64,000 nucleotides of DNA from CAVYVZ01 sp963772065 (GTDB lineage: Bacteria > Acidobacteriota > Vicinamibacteria > Vicinamibacterales > UBA2999), in NCBI GenBank assembly GCA_963772065.1, contig CAVYVZ010000004.1:652336-716335 (forward strand), written 5' to 3'. Shown one piece after another: positions 8,747 to 17,379 of the stretch. The notes under the pieces are model-generated. The model was not told the origin of the DNA, made no database searches, and was given only the letters and a program-made list of their open reading frames with translations. The number at the start of each line of letters is the position of its first letter. The first letter of the stretch is position 1. The translations under genes were made by a program, and so were the position numbers.

Positions 8747-9387
8747 CGCGTGGTGCCAGGCGCATCGGCCTACTCGGCGGCACGTTCGATCCGATTCATG
8801 TGGGCCATCTCGATGCCGCCGAGGCCGCGCGACGCGCGCTGGCGCTCGACGAGGTTCTGGTGATTCCCGCTCACGACCCGCCGCATCGCAGCGACGAGCC
8901 GCACGCATCGTCGTTTCATCGCTTCGCGATGGTCTGTCTGGCCATCGAGGACCGGCCTGTCTACCGCGCCTGCGACATCGAGCTGTGCCGGCAGGGACCG
9001 TCGTACACCGCGCTCACGCTCCGCGACCTGCACGCCGCCGGATTGCCGGCGTCGCAGCTGTACTTCATCCTCGGCGCCGACGCGTTCGCTGAGGTCGCGA
9101 CATGGTACGAATACCCCGCGATCCTCGACGCGTGCCGCTTTGCCGTCGTGGCGCGGCCGGGAGTCAGCCTCGACGCCGCGCTCGCACGCACGCCGGAGCT
9201 GCGGAGCCGCGTCGGCGATTCGATTCACCTCGTGGAGGCTGCGACGGCGGCGGTATCGTCGAGCGAGGTTCGTGCGCGGCTGCTCGCGGGCCGCCCGGTC
9301 ACCGGCTTGGTACCGCCGGCCGTGGAACGACACATCGTCACGCACCATTTGTACGGAACAGTAGACGCGCTGCATGGCAAAGACTGA
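8743..9387 (+). CDS. nadD: nicotinate-nucleotide adenylyltransferase
   Basis: NadD converts nicotinate mononucleotide and ATP to deamido-NAD in NAD synthesis. The 214-residue protein starts at ATG 8743, which overlaps the obgE stop. It has the nucleotidyltransferase signature GLLGGTFDPIHVGHL (about 9-23, HxGH) and a C-terminal SSSEVRARL motif corresponding to the ISSxxxR signature. FILGADAFAEVATWYEYP matches the family centre. It overlaps rsfS by 14 bases. Confidence 0.95.
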   Translation: MTRGARRIGLLGGTFDPIHVGHLDAAEAARRALALDEVLVIPAHDPPHRSDEPHASSFHRFAMVCLAIEDRPVYRACDIELCRQGPSYTALTLRDLHAAGLPASQLYFILGADAFAEVATWYEYPAILDACRFAVVARPGVSLDAALARTPELRSRVGDSIHLVEAATAAVSSSEVRARLLAGRPVTGLVPPAVERHIVTHHLYGTVDALHGKD

Positions 9388-9790
9388 GACAAAGACAGTT
9401 GCCCGGACGAAGGCATTGCCGGGCCCGAAGCGCAGGCCGGCGGCGAAGCTGCCGAAGGCGGTAGCCGGCGCGGTGAAGGCCGCGCTCGACAAGAAGGCCA
9501 CCGACGTCGTCGTCCTCGACCTGCGGAACGCCGGAGGATTCACCGATTATTTCGTGATCTGTACGGGGGGAAATCCGCGACAGATCCAGGCCATCGCCGA
9601 TTCCGTGGAAGGCACGCTGCGTGCGCAGCACGGCGAGCGGCCCGCGCTCATCGAAGGCGTGGAGCGATCGGAGTGGGTGCTGCTGGACTACTTCAACTTC
9701 GTTGTGCACGTGTTCGGCCGCGACTGCCGGTCGTTCTACGGTCTCGAGCGGCTGTGGGGGAGCGCCGGTACGGCACGAGTTCTCGGATGA
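9374..9790 (+). CDS. rsfS: ribosomal silencing factor RsfS
   Basis: RsfS binds L14 and blocks subunit joining in starvation. The 138-residue protein has a Lys/Ala/Pro-rich N-terminal extension of about 35 residues before the conserved domain (DVVVLDLRNAGGFTDYFVIC at about 50-69). The conserved YFNFVVHVF segment follows near 110. The extension is longer than usual; a start nearer the domain is possible but no better ATG is present. It lies between nadD and comF in an overlapping operon. Confidence 0.93.
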   Translation: MAKTETKTVARTKALPGPKRRPAAKLPKAVAGAVKAALDKKATDVVVLDLRNAGGFTDYFVICTGGNPRQIQAIADSVEGTLRAQHGERPALIEGVERSEWVLLDYFNFVVHVFGRDCRSFYGLERLWGSAGTARVLG

Positions 9791-10453
9791 CCCACCTGCT
9801 CCTCGCCCGGCACGCGGCTGACGCGATCCTCAGCGTCGCGTTCGCACCGGTGTGTGCGGCCTGCCATCGAGTGCTCGAGAGGCCGCTCGATGGTCCGGTG
9901 TGCGCGGTCTGTTGGACGGTCGTCCAGCCGGTCGTGCACGCCGATACGCCGTCGCCCGATCCGATCGCGGCGTGGCAGGCCGCAGGCGAGTATGAAGGTT
10001 CACTGCGCGAGATCGTTCACGCGTTCAAGTACGACGGCCGCGCGGTCGCTTGCCCGGCCGCTCGCGGCGATGATCCGCGAGCGCGGCGCCGAACTGCTGC
10101 ATGGCGCCGACGTCATCGTCCCGGTACCGCTTCACCCGTGGCGCCGACTGCGCCGCGGGTTCAACCAGGCTGACGACCTCGCGAGGCATCTCGGCGTTCC
10201 CGTCTGCCGCGCGCTCTGGCGCATGCGGGCGACGGCGCCTCAGGCGCTGCTCGATCCGGAGCAGCGCAGGCGCAATGTACGCGCGGCGTTTCGGCTGTCG
10301 CCCTTCGTCCGCGTATCACGTATCGAAGGCGCTCACGTCGTGCTTCTGGACGACGTGAGGACGACGGGCGCGACGCTCGAGGCGTGCGCCCGGGTATTGA
10401 AGGCGGCTGGCGCTGGTGACGTCACCGCGTTGACGGTGGCGCGCGCTACTTGA
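9787..10453 (+). CDS. comF: ComF family amidophosphoribosyltransferase-like protein, frameshifted as read
   Basis: ComF is needed for DNA uptake or processing in competence and has a phosphoribosyltransferase fold. The ATG at 9787 overlaps the rsfS stop (ATGA). The first part has the paired cysteines CAACH and CAVCW of the N-terminal zinc element (about 20-45). After FKYDGR the reading moves one base on (+1) to SLARPLAAMIRERG, VPVPLHPWRRLRRGFNQ and the PRPP loop VVLLDDVRTTGAT. The span is 667 bases, so one extra base near 10037-10044 explains it. Restored length is about 221 residues, normal for the family. Confidence 0.88.
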
Positions 10454-12023
10454 GCGCGAATCGGAATTCGCACTGGATCACAACCGGCACCGCCACGCCG
10501 TTGCGCGTGCCCGGCTCGAATACCGACTGCTGCATTGCCTCGATAGCGGCCGTGTCGAGCAGTGGGATTGAGCGCACGACTTTGACGTTGCGTGCCTTTC
10601 CGTCGGCGCCTGATCGTTGCTTCGAGGTGGACGGAACCCTGTACGCGGGCTTGCTTGCATCCGGCGGATAAACCGGCTGGACCTCTTTGATGAATTTGGG
10701 CGGACTGACATCGCCGCCTGACTCGCAGCGGTTCGTCCGCGCTGGCTGCGCCGCGGTTGCGTCGCTCGCGTTGCGGACCGAAAAAGACCATCCGGGAATT
10801 CTGCGGCGATTGTCGATTGTCAGTCGATAGCCCACTTCCACGATCACAACATCGGCGGTCTGGCTGAGCGCTCGAACTTCCACTGGCGGACGGCGGCGAT
10901 CGTGGCATCGTGCAGCGCTGCAGGACCGTCCGTCACATTCCAGCCGCTCACTTCGCCGGCCGCGTTGACCGTCAGCTCGATGGCAACGGTCCCAGTGATC
11001 TCCTGGTCCAGCGCCGCTGCCGGGTATCCGGCGGAACGAGCTGGAGGACTCGGCGCGATCCCGCCTGCGCCCCGCCGCTCGCCGCATGAATGGAAACGCC
11101 GACGCGGCGCCGACCGCGGCACCGGTGAGAACGGTCACGAGCAGGCCGACGGTAGACGACAAGACGAAGGCGCGACATGACAACCTCCTGAAAGAGCGCG
11201 TCCAACCGATAATGAAGCTCTCGCCGGCGCAGGAGCGCCACGCCTGGCTGCAGGCCGGCCGAGGTCGTACCCGGCCACTGAGAGCAGGCAGCTGGCGTAA
11301 GCCTCACGTGAGCCGAGCCGGGCGACCACCTCGCGATCCACGATTTCCTCCCGGGCGAGGCGAATCTGCGCTCTCACCCACCAGCTCCAGGGATGAAACC
11401 AGACGAGCGTCAACAGGATCTCCTCGACGAACGCCTTCATCCAGTCACGACGGCGAACATGCACGAGCTCGTGCAAGCGCCACCGAGCGGCGGGCATCCC
11501 GGTCGAGGGTCGAAAAGGTGGAAGGCAGGACGATGATCGGATTCCACGCCCAAAACTAAGCGGGCCGTCGCAATCGCTCCGCCGAAGCGCTGCGCTGAAC
11601 ACCGAGCTCGCGCATGGCGGCCTCGAACTCGTCGACAGATTCAGCATCCACGGCTGGAAGCGTTCGCATCCGTCGCAGCCGGACGAGACCCAGCGCAAGC
11701 CAGCCAAGCCGCGCGACCACGAGCCGGCGACGATCAGAACGAGCACCATCGGTGGCCACGACGAGGCGTAGTCGTTTCGGAGCCGGCGCGAATCAGAGCC
11801 AAAGGCCGGCGCGACAGTCTCCGTGGGATGCGGACCGCGCGGGCGGCTCCCATCGCTGCAAGAAGGGCAGCGCCAGCGCGAGCGCGAGGACCACCTGCCA
11901 GAAGATGAGCCGAACACCAGGATGCCTAAGGCGCAGCGCCGCTGCCACCGCCGCTGCCGCCGCCGCCAGCAGACACGCCTGGAGCCAGTGAGCGGCGAGG
12001 TTGTGGAGCCAGACCGCAGGCAT
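10446..12023 (-). pseudogene. M56 (BlaR1-like) peptidase with C-terminal TonB-type domains, multiply frameshifted
   Basis: Pieces of one long gene can be followed through at least five changes of frame. The ATG at 12023 opens an N-terminal membrane segment (about 11870-12020). A zinc-peptidase motif HELVH lies near 11460-11475, followed by WFHPWSWWVRAQ and ASCLLSVAG. A transmembrane stretch (VGLLVTVLTGAAVGAASAF) lies at about 11100-11160. Two TonB C-terminal-like domains follow, one around 10850-11050 (VAIELTVNAAGEVSGW, AVRQWKFE) and one at 10446-10700. It sits 3 bases after blaI, so it was a BlaI/BlaR1-type receptor pair. The intact paralogue is at 42893-44587. The density of breaks exceeds that of neighbours, which favours real decay, although consensus error contributes elsewhere in this window. 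Confidence 0.72.
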
Positions 12024-12026
12024 CGG

Positions 12027-12404
12027 CTACTTCTTCTCCCTCAGGCGCCGGAGGATCGTCCGGAGCTCAGACGCGGAGAGCCGGCCGTCCCGCACTAGAT
12101 GCTGCAGCAGCGGCTCCGCCGAGCCATTGAAGACACGGTCGACGAAGTCGCGCAGCATGTCTCCGACGACGCGCTGCCTGGGGCTTGTCGGACGGTACAC
12201 GTGCGTACGCTCGGCGCGGTTGGCCACGACGAAACCTTTTCGGTCCAGCACTTTCATCATCGTGAGGACCGTCGTGTACGCGATCGGCCGCTGCGCCCGC
12301 AAGGCCTCGTAGACGTCGCGGACCGTGACCTCATCGCTTTCCCACACGACCTTCATGATTTCGAGTTCCTGCGCGGTGAGGACGGATGAGGCTGCGCGGC
12401 GCAT
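12027..12404 (-). CDS. BlaI/MecI-family transcriptional repressor
   Basis: This is a 125-residue winged-helix repressor of the penicillinase-repressor family. The N-terminal DNA-binding domain has the family signature LTAQELEIMKVVW and VYEALRAQRPIAYTTVLTMM (about 9-50). A C-terminal dimerisation helix region ends in RRLREKK. In the classic system a membrane M56 peptidase cleaves such repressors; here the linked M56 gene follows 3 bases downstream but is broken. Just before the start, at about 12407-12427, a CTACAG and ACTACTACTAAC stretch recalls BlaI operator half-sites. That is a weak visual match only. Confidence 0.9.
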   Translation of the reverse strand: MRRAASSVLTAQELEIMKVVWESDEVTVRDVYEALRAQRPIAYTTVLTMMKVLDRKGFVVANRAERTHVYRPTSPRQRVVGDMLRDFVDRVFNGSAEPLLQHLVRDGRLSASELRTILRRLREKK

Positions 12405-12552
12405 GCTGCTACAGAACTACTACTAACGAATTAGGTACCAGTACACCCGTAGGCGGTCAAGCGGAAATTGTCGGCCGTTTTGTGACGAGCGCCCATGGGC
12501 CCGGGACGAAGGGCATTGACGGGGAACGCCGCGGCCATCAGGATTTTCAGCC

Positions 12553-13143
12553 ATGCGAACAACACTGGCCGCCGTCGTCGTGTGTCTCCTGCCGCAGATT
12601 GTCATCGCTGCAGATGGAATGACGGCTGGCGACCGTCAGCGCCTGCTGGCGCACCTGGAGATGACCGAAGACTGGGTCGTGACGGAAGTGCAGGGGCTCT
12701 CAGAGGCGCAGCTCCGTTTCCTTATGGCGCCAGAGACCTGGAGCATCACGGATGTCGTTGAACATCTCGCGATCGCCGAGCCGCAATACTGGAAGCAGCT
12801 TCAGGACTCGCTCAAGCAGCCACCGAACACGGAGAAGCTCGAGGCAACCGACGCGGCCATTCTCTGGTACGGCATCGACCGCACGAGGCGGACCACCACC
12901 GGCGAAGCGCGCGTGCCATCGGGCAAGGTGGCCAATGCGGGCGAACCGCTCGCGCAGTTCCGCAAGCTTCGCGCCACGATGAAGGAGTACGGGAAGGCGA
13001 CGCCGGACGACCTGCGCTCGAAGCGGCTGCTCGAGGGCAACATGGACGTCTACCAGTGGTTCCTGATGATTTCCACGCACGCCCAGCGGCACATCCTGCA
13101 GATTCGAGAGATCAAGGCACACGCGAACTACCCGAAGCGATGA
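12553..13143 (+). CDS. exported DinB-like four-helix protein
   Basis: The 196-residue protein has a signal peptide (about 1-19, ending IVIA/A). The mature part fits the DinB/YfiT metal-binding four-helix bundle. The sequence WSITDVVEHLAIAE gives the first His (about 76), and THAQRHILQIREIK (about 176-189) gives the other two, completing a possible three-His metal site. Proteins of this superfamily include thiol S-transferases, but the substrate here is unknown. The 3' end overlaps the convergent tmk gene by 32 bases. Confidence 0.8.
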   Translation: MRTTLAAVVVCLLPQIVIAADGMTAGDRQRLLAHLEMTEDWVVTEVQGLSEAQLRFLMAPETWSITDVVEHLAIAEPQYWKQLQDSLKQPPNTEKLEATDAAILWYGIDRTRRTTTGEARVPSGKVANAGEPLAQFRKLRATMKEYGKATPDDLRSKRLLEGNMDVYQWFLMISTHAQRHILQIREIKAHANYPKR

Positions 13144-13717
13144 CCGCGTCGACGGCCGCGGCGACATCCTCCGCCACTGTCGACCGATTGCGGTCGGCGT
13201 CGAGCCGAATCCAGCCGGCGCCGGCCTGGCGCGTGTAGCTGTCGCGCACGCGCGACAGCATCTGCAGGTCGCGCTCGTACTTGTCGCGGTCGCTCGTCTT
13301 GCGGCGCGCTGACGTCTCGGGCGCGATATCGAGCAGCAAGGTGATGTCCGGCACCGGCAGGTACTTCTGCGCGTCCGCCAGCCACACCGGATCGAGACCG
13401 AATGCCTCGCCGTATGCGACGCTCGAGGCACGATATCGATCGCAGATGATGATCAGGCCGCCGTCGAGCCACTGCAGAATCTCGTCCTTCCGCTCGTAGC
13501 GGTTCGCGATATAGAGGAGCTGCATCACGTCGGGGCCATAGTCGCGCTCGCCTTGCAGCGCCCGCGCGATCTCCTCGCCAATCGACGTCCCGTAATCCGG
13601 GAACGAGAGGAGCCGGACTTTGCGGCCGGAGGATTTCAGATGATCTCGCAGCAGCTCGGCCTGCGTCTGCTTGCCGCTCTGATCGAGGCCTTCGAACGCG
13701 ATCAGCAGGCCCCGCAT
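13112..13717 (-). CDS. tmk: thymidylate kinase
   Basis: Tmk phosphorylates dTMP to dTDP. The ATG at 13717 overlaps the lysA stop. The 201-residue protein has a P-loop near residues 7-18 (FEGLDQSGKQTQ) and a DRY motif (ICDRYRASSVAYGEA) near 90-104. A LID-like TSDRDKYERD region follows near 145. The P-loop reads DQSGKQT rather than the common DGxGKTT/S, which fits the less common tmk-like group. The end overlaps the DinB-like gene on the other strand. Confidence 0.88.
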   Translation of the reverse strand: MRGLLIAFEGLDQSGKQTQAELLRDHLKSSGRKVRLLSFPDYGTSIGEEIARALQGERDYGPDVMQLLYIANRYERKDEILQWLDGGLIIICDRYRASSVAYGEAFGLDPVWLADAQKYLPVPDITLLLDIAPETSARRKTSDRDKYERDLQMLSRVRDSYTRQAGAGWIRLDADRNRSTVAEDVAAAVDAVIASGSSRVP

Positions 13718-14982
13718 CAGCACTCCAGCGCCAGCACATCGTCGAGCGTCTGCCGGCGCCGGATGATCCGCCAGGTGCCGTCGTCCACCATCACTTCTGG
13801 CGCGAGCATCCGGCGATTGTAGTTGTTCGCCATCGCGGCCCCGTAGGCGCCGACGTCGAGAATGGCGACGAGGTCGCCCTCCTCGAGCGGCGGAAGCATC
13901 CGCTCGCGCGCGAACACATCGCTGCTCTCGCAGATCGGCCCCACGACGTCGAGCGGCTGCTCCGGCGAGGCATGCGCCGCGACCGGCACAATGCGGTGGA
14001 ACGAGCCGTACAACGCCGGCCGCATCAGCTCGGTCATGCCGGCGTCCAGCACGGCGAAGCGCCGACGATCGGGATAGCACTTCGTGTCGACGACGCGCGA
14101 CACGAGCGCGCCCGAGTGGCCGACGATGAAGCGGCCCGGTTCGAGCACCACCGGCAGCCCGGCGCCCTGCAGGATTGGCAGAACGGCGTCCGCGTACTCG
14201 CGGGGCCCGACGATCGGCCGGCCTTCATACGCGATCCCCAGTCCTCCTCCGAGATCGAGGTGTTCGAGCTCGAGGCCGTCGTCGCGCAGCGCGCGCGCCA
14301 CGCCGGTCAACGCCTCGGCGGCTCGGCGCAGCGGCTCCACCGTCGTGATCTGCGACCCGATGTGCACGTGCACGCCGGTGAACCGGATCCCGGGAAGCCC
14401 TCGACGCGCGCGGTAGATGCCGAGCGCGTCCTCCAGCGGCACGCCGAACTTGTTCGTCCGCAGGCCCGTGGAGATGTTCGGATGGCTCTTCGCGTCGATG
14501 TCGGGATTGACGCGCAGGGCGACGCGCGCCTCCCGGCCGAGCGCGCGCGCGATCCCGGCGATGCGGTCGATCTCGCCCGGAGACTCGGCATTGATGGCGC
14601 CGACGCCGATGGCGATCGCGTGCTCCAGCTCGTCGCGGGTTTTTCCCACCCCGGTGAAGACGATCTGCGCGGGCTCGAACCCGGCTCGCTGCGCGACGCG
14701 AATCTCGCCGCCCGAGTTCGCGTCGACCCGGCTGCCGAGCTCACGCAGCAGGCGCACGATCGCCAGCGTGGAATTCGCCTTCAGCGCATAGTGGAGCGCG
14801 TGAGGGATCGACGCGAACGCGTCATCGATCATCCCGTAAGCGTCGCGGATGGCCCGAGCGCTGTAGATATAGAGCGGTGTGCCCGTCTCTGCTGCGATCG
14901 CCGCGACGCTCACGCCGTCGCACACGAGACCCGTGTGGGTGGCCTTGAACGGTTGGAGCACCAGTGTGCCGCATGGTATCAT
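13717..14982 (-). CDS. lysA: diaminopimelate decarboxylase
   Basis: LysA makes L-lysine from meso-diaminopimelate with PLP. From the ATG at 14982 the protein has 421 residues. It shows the PLP lysine in HYALKANS, HVHIGSQI, a GGGLGI phosphate-binding loop and the EPGR motif. The C-terminal VGPICESSDVFARE contains the active-site Cys. The start is uncertain: ATGs also occur at 14991 and 15015, and 14982 lies inside a perfect inverted repeat (14966-14989). It is coupled to tmk downstream and divergent from the sigma factor. Confidence 0.93.
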   Translation of the reverse strand: MIPCGTLVLQPFKATHTGLVCDGVSVAAIAAETGTPLYIYSARAIRDAYGMIDDAFASIPHALHYALKANSTLAIVRLLRELGSRVDANSGGEIRVAQRAGFEPAQIVFTGVGKTRDELEHAIAIGVGAINAESPGEIDRIAGIARALGREARVALRVNPDIDAKSHPNISTGLRTNKFGVPLEDALGIYRARRGLPGIRFTGVHVHIGSQITTVEPLRRAAEALTGVARALRDDGLELEHLDLGGGLGIAYEGRPIVGPREYADAVLPILQGAGLPVVLEPGRFIVGHSGALVSRVVDTKCYPDRRRFAVLDAGMTELMRPALYGSFHRIVPVAAHASPEQPLDVVGPICESSDVFARERMLPPLEEGDLVAILDVGAYGAAMANNYNRRMLAPEVMVDDGTWRIIRRRQTLDDVLALEC

Positions 14983-14989
14983 GCGGCAC
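14966..14989. promoter_or_regulatory. perfect inverted repeat between lysA and the ECF sigma gene
   Basis: Two 10-base arms, GTGCCGCATG and CATGCGGCAC, are separated by GTAT. The repeat covers the putative lysA start and lies about 32 bases before the sigma-factor start. On the plus strand TTGGAG (14953-14958) and TATCAT (14977-14982) are 18 bases apart and could form a promoter whose -10 sits in the repeat. It could be an operator for either gene or an mRNA hairpin. Function is inferred from position only. Confidence 0.55.
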
Positions 14990-15020
14990 ATTCCCGCCAC
15001 GTCTTCAGCCTCCACGTCGC

Positions 15021-15632
15021 ATGTCCGCTGACGCGCCCCTGCAGCAGCAGCAGCCGATCGACGAAGTCATCCAGCGGTGCCTGAACGGCGATCAGGCCGC
15101 GTGGGAAACGATCGTCCGGCAGCATTGGCGCAAAGTGTTCAACATCGCGTACAAGTTCGTCGGCAAGCACGACGAGGCCGAAGACCTCACGCAGGACGTG
15201 TTCCTCAAGATCTTCAAGTCGCTGAACACCTTCGATCGCCGCGCGAACTTCCAGACGTGGTTGATCAGCGTCAGCCGGAACCTCTGCATCGACCACTATC
15301 GTAGTGTCCGTAAGGAGCGCGAGACGATCAACCGCGACGTCGATCCGGGCGATCTCTCGCCGGCGTCGAGCACGGCGAGCCCGTACGCGCAAATCGAGCT
15401 GCGCGACCGCGTCACGCTGCTGCGGCAGGCGCTCGAGAAGCTGGCGCCGACGCTCCGGACGGCCGTGATGATGCGCGACATCCAGGAAATGAGCTACCAG
15501 GAGATCGCCGACCGGCTCTCGCTGCCCGAGGGCACGGTGAAGTCCCGGATCAACCGCGGCCGCACGGAGCTGGCGCGCCAGATTCAGATCCTGCGCGCGC
15601 AGCAGGACGCGGTCAGAGGAGTCACAGGATGA
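15021..15632 (+). CDS. ECF-type RNA polymerase sigma factor
   Basis: This is a 203-residue sigma-70 family protein of the extracytoplasmic-function type. Region 2 spans about 25-95 (NIAYKFVGKHDEAEDLTQDVF, then FQTWLISVSRN). Region 4 spans about 140-190 and carries the helix-turn-helix SYQEIADRLSLPEGTVKSRI. I chose MSADAP at 15021; the open frame extends 57 bases upstream through the inverted repeat. It overlaps the STAS gene by ATGA. No anti-sigma factor gene is adjacent, which is unusual for this class. Confidence 0.93.
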   Translation: MSADAPLQQQQPIDEVIQRCLNGDQAAWETIVRQHWRKVFNIAYKFVGKHDEAEDLTQDVFLKIFKSLNTFDRRANFQTWLISVSRNLCIDHYRSVRKERETINRDVDPGDLSPASSTASPYAQIELRDRVTLLRQALEKLAPTLRTAVMMRDIQEMSYQEIADRLSLPEGTVKSRINRGRTELARQIQILRAQQDAVRGVTG

Positions 15633-15970
15633 ACCTCACTACCGATCACCACCAGGGCGTCACGGTCGTCCGCGTGGGCGAGCCCAGGCTGATGTATCCG
15701 CTGCTGTCCGAGTTCTCGAACACCGTGACATCGCTCATCGGCGGCGGCGACCGCAAGGTGCTGCTGGACCTCTCGCACGTCACCTACGTGGACAGCGCGA
15801 CGATCGGCTGCTTCATGGACCTGTACCGGCAGGCCGCCGCCGCGGGCGCCACGCTCAAGCTGTCGGGCGTGCAGAAGCGCGTCGAGACGATGCTCACCAT
15901 GACCGGTGCGCAGAACTTCCTCGAGATCCATCCCGACGAGCCGTCGGCCCTCAAGAGCTTCGGGGCGTAG
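15629..15970 (+). CDS. STAS-domain anti-sigma factor antagonist
   Basis: The 113-residue single-domain protein fits the SpoIIAA/RsbV type. The segment KVLLDLSHVTYVDSATIGCF (about 45-64) has the DSxxxG motif whose Ser is normally phosphorylated by a partner kinase. No kinase or anti-sigma gene is nearby. Translation is coupled to the ECF sigma gene, which suggests the two work together. A partner-switch role is known for the family, but the partner here is not seen. Confidence 0.88.
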   Translation: MNLTTDHHQGVTVVRVGEPRLMYPLLSEFSNTVTSLIGGGDRKVLLDLSHVTYVDSATIGCFMDLYRQAAAAGATLKLSGVQKRVETMLTMTGAQNFLEIHPDEPSALKSFGA

Positions 15971-15972
15971 CC

Positions 15973-16236
15973 ATGCGGACGATTAAAACGACCACCGGCG
16001 CTGAGATCCCCCTTGATGGCGACCTCCTCGCGATCATGGAGGCGCTGTACAAAGAGGTCACGGCGCGGCGCGAGCTCGAGCGATCCTTCGAGGACATGCT
16101 GCGCGAGATCAACCATCTGATCGACCAGATGGACGAGTCCGAGCGGCGCACGTACCTGGTGGAGAGCCTGTTTCTCAACACCGTCAAATACGAGAACGAC
16201 AAGCTCGAAGCCTACATGCGCAAGATCTCCAAGTAG
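15973..16236 (+). CDS. small conserved-looking helical protein, unknown function
   Basis: This is an 87-residue protein with no recognised family. After a short N-terminus (IKTTTGAEIPLDGDLLAIME) it is almost entirely charged helix (about 25-85), with heptad-like spacing in ELERSFEDMLREINHLIDQM. That suggests a short coiled coil or helical hairpin. It starts 2 bases after the STAS stop, so it is very likely the third gene of the sigma-STAS operon. It could be the regulatory partner of either protein, but nothing in the sequence proves this. Confidence 0.75.
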   Translation: MRTIKTTTGAEIPLDGDLLAIMEALYKEVTARRELERSFEDMLREINHLIDQMDESERRTYLVESLFLNTVKYENDKLEAYMRKISK

Positions 16237-16389
16237 CCGTCACACCGCGGGATCACTGGAACCTCATCGCGATTCTGATCCTCGAACCCGGTCGAGACCG
16301 GCCAGCTGAGGTTCCGCGATTCAGCGAAGGAGGAACGCTGCGCCCCTGCTCGCCTACCTGCGAAAGCTGTAGCGGCCCTCCCCCAGTAC

Positions 16390-16423
16390 AAAAAAAGGGC
16401 TGCGAGCACCATGCTCGCAGCCC
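16390..16423 (-). terminator. intrinsic terminator of lpxC
   Basis: A perfect 12-base-pair stem (GGGCTGCGAGCA with TGCTCGCAGCCC) has a CCA loop at 16409-16411. It is flanked on its left by seven A (16390-16396), which is a T-run on the minus strand. It lies 30 bases after the lpxC stop and is the clearest terminator in the window. The rest of 16237-16452 shows no gene. Confidence 0.9.
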
Positions 16424-16452
16424 AGGAGGACAGGGGTCGTTGGTGACGGAGG

Positions 16453-17379
16453 TTAGTTCACGTGGGCCGCACCAGCCAGCGAATCGGCCACGGGCTGAGC
16501 CACCGGCGCGTCCGCGGCAACGGGTTCGACCGGCGCCTCGACGAGGCGCCAGGCGTCGCGTTCCTGCAGCACCTGCGCGGCAAACGCCGTGTGCAGGCCG
16601 TGCCCGCCGCGGTGCGCGACAACGTGGCCGATGACCGGGTGCCCGAGCAGCGCCAGGTCGCCAATCACGTCGAGAATCTTGTGGCGGACGAATTCGTCGT
16701 CGAACCTCAGGGCGTTGTTGAGCACGCCCGTGTCGCCGATCACGATCGCGTTCTCGAGCGAGCCACCGAGCGCCAGGCCCTGCTGCCGCAGGATCTCCAC
16801 TTCCTTCAGGAAGCCAAAGGTGCGGGCCGGCGCGATGTCTTCGACGAAGGCATCAGCCGTGATCCGCATCGTCCTCGACTGGTGGCGCAGCAGCGGATGA
16901 TCGAATGCGATGCTGTAGGTCACCTTGAAGTGATCGGACGGGTAGATCGCGATCCGCTTATCGCCTCGCGACAGCGAAATCGGGCGGAGCACCTTCAGGT
17001 ACTGGCGCGGCGCGCTCAGTCGCTTCAGGCCCGCTTCGTTGATCAGATACACCCATGGGGCCGCGCTGCCGTCCATGATCGGCACTTCCGGGTGGTTCAA
17101 CTCGACGGCGACGTTGTCGACGCCGAGGCTCGAGAGCGCCGAAAGCAGGTGTTCGACCGTGTCGACTGAGCCGATGTCGCGTGACAGTCCGGTCGCGTAG
17201 TTGATGCCGGCCAAATGGGCCACCGTGGCGGGAATCTCGATTCCGCCAAGGTCCGTGCGGCGGAAGCGAATGCCGAAATCTGCCGGTGCCGGCTTGAGCG
17301 AGAGCGTGACTTTGTTTCCGGAATGCAGGCCGATGCCGGTGCAGGAAATCGGCCGTCGTAGGGTCTGTTGTCCGTTCAT
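16453..17379 (-). CDS. lpxC: UDP-3-O-acyl-N-acetylglucosamine deacetylase
   Basis: LpxC performs the committed step of lipid A synthesis, which shows the organism makes an LPS-type outer membrane. The 308-residue protein has the zinc-binding HLLSAL (about 76-81), the MDGSAAPW segment and HKILDVIGDLALLG (about 241-254). The catalytic His is in AHRGGH near 263-268. The C-terminus has an extra Ala/Val/Pro-rich tail of about 25 residues. A strong terminator follows. Confidence 0.96.
   Translation of the reverse strand: MNGQQTLRRPISCTGIGLHSGNKVTLSLKPAPADFGIRFRRTDLGGIEIPATVAHLAGINYATGLSRDIGSVDTVEHLLSALSSLGVDNVAVELNHPEVPIMDGSAAPWVYLINEAGLKRLSAPRQYLKVLRPISLSRGDKRIAIYPSDHFKVTYSIAFDHPLLRHQSRTMRITADAFVEDIAPARTFGFLKEVEILRQQGLALGGSLENAIVIGDTGVLNNALRFDDEFVRHKILDVIGDLALLGHPVIGHVVAHRGGHGLHTAFAAQVLQERDAWRLVEAPVEPVAADAPVAQPVADSLAGAAHVN

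Noticed and set aside
10037..10044. programmed ribosomal frameshift in comF
   Set aside because: No slippery heptamer or downstream pseudoknot is evident, and the same kind of one-base break occurs in many unrelated genes here.
12407..12427. confident BlaI operator before the first blaI
   Set aside because: Only half-site-like ACTACTACT and CTACAG stretches are seen without clear dyad symmetry.
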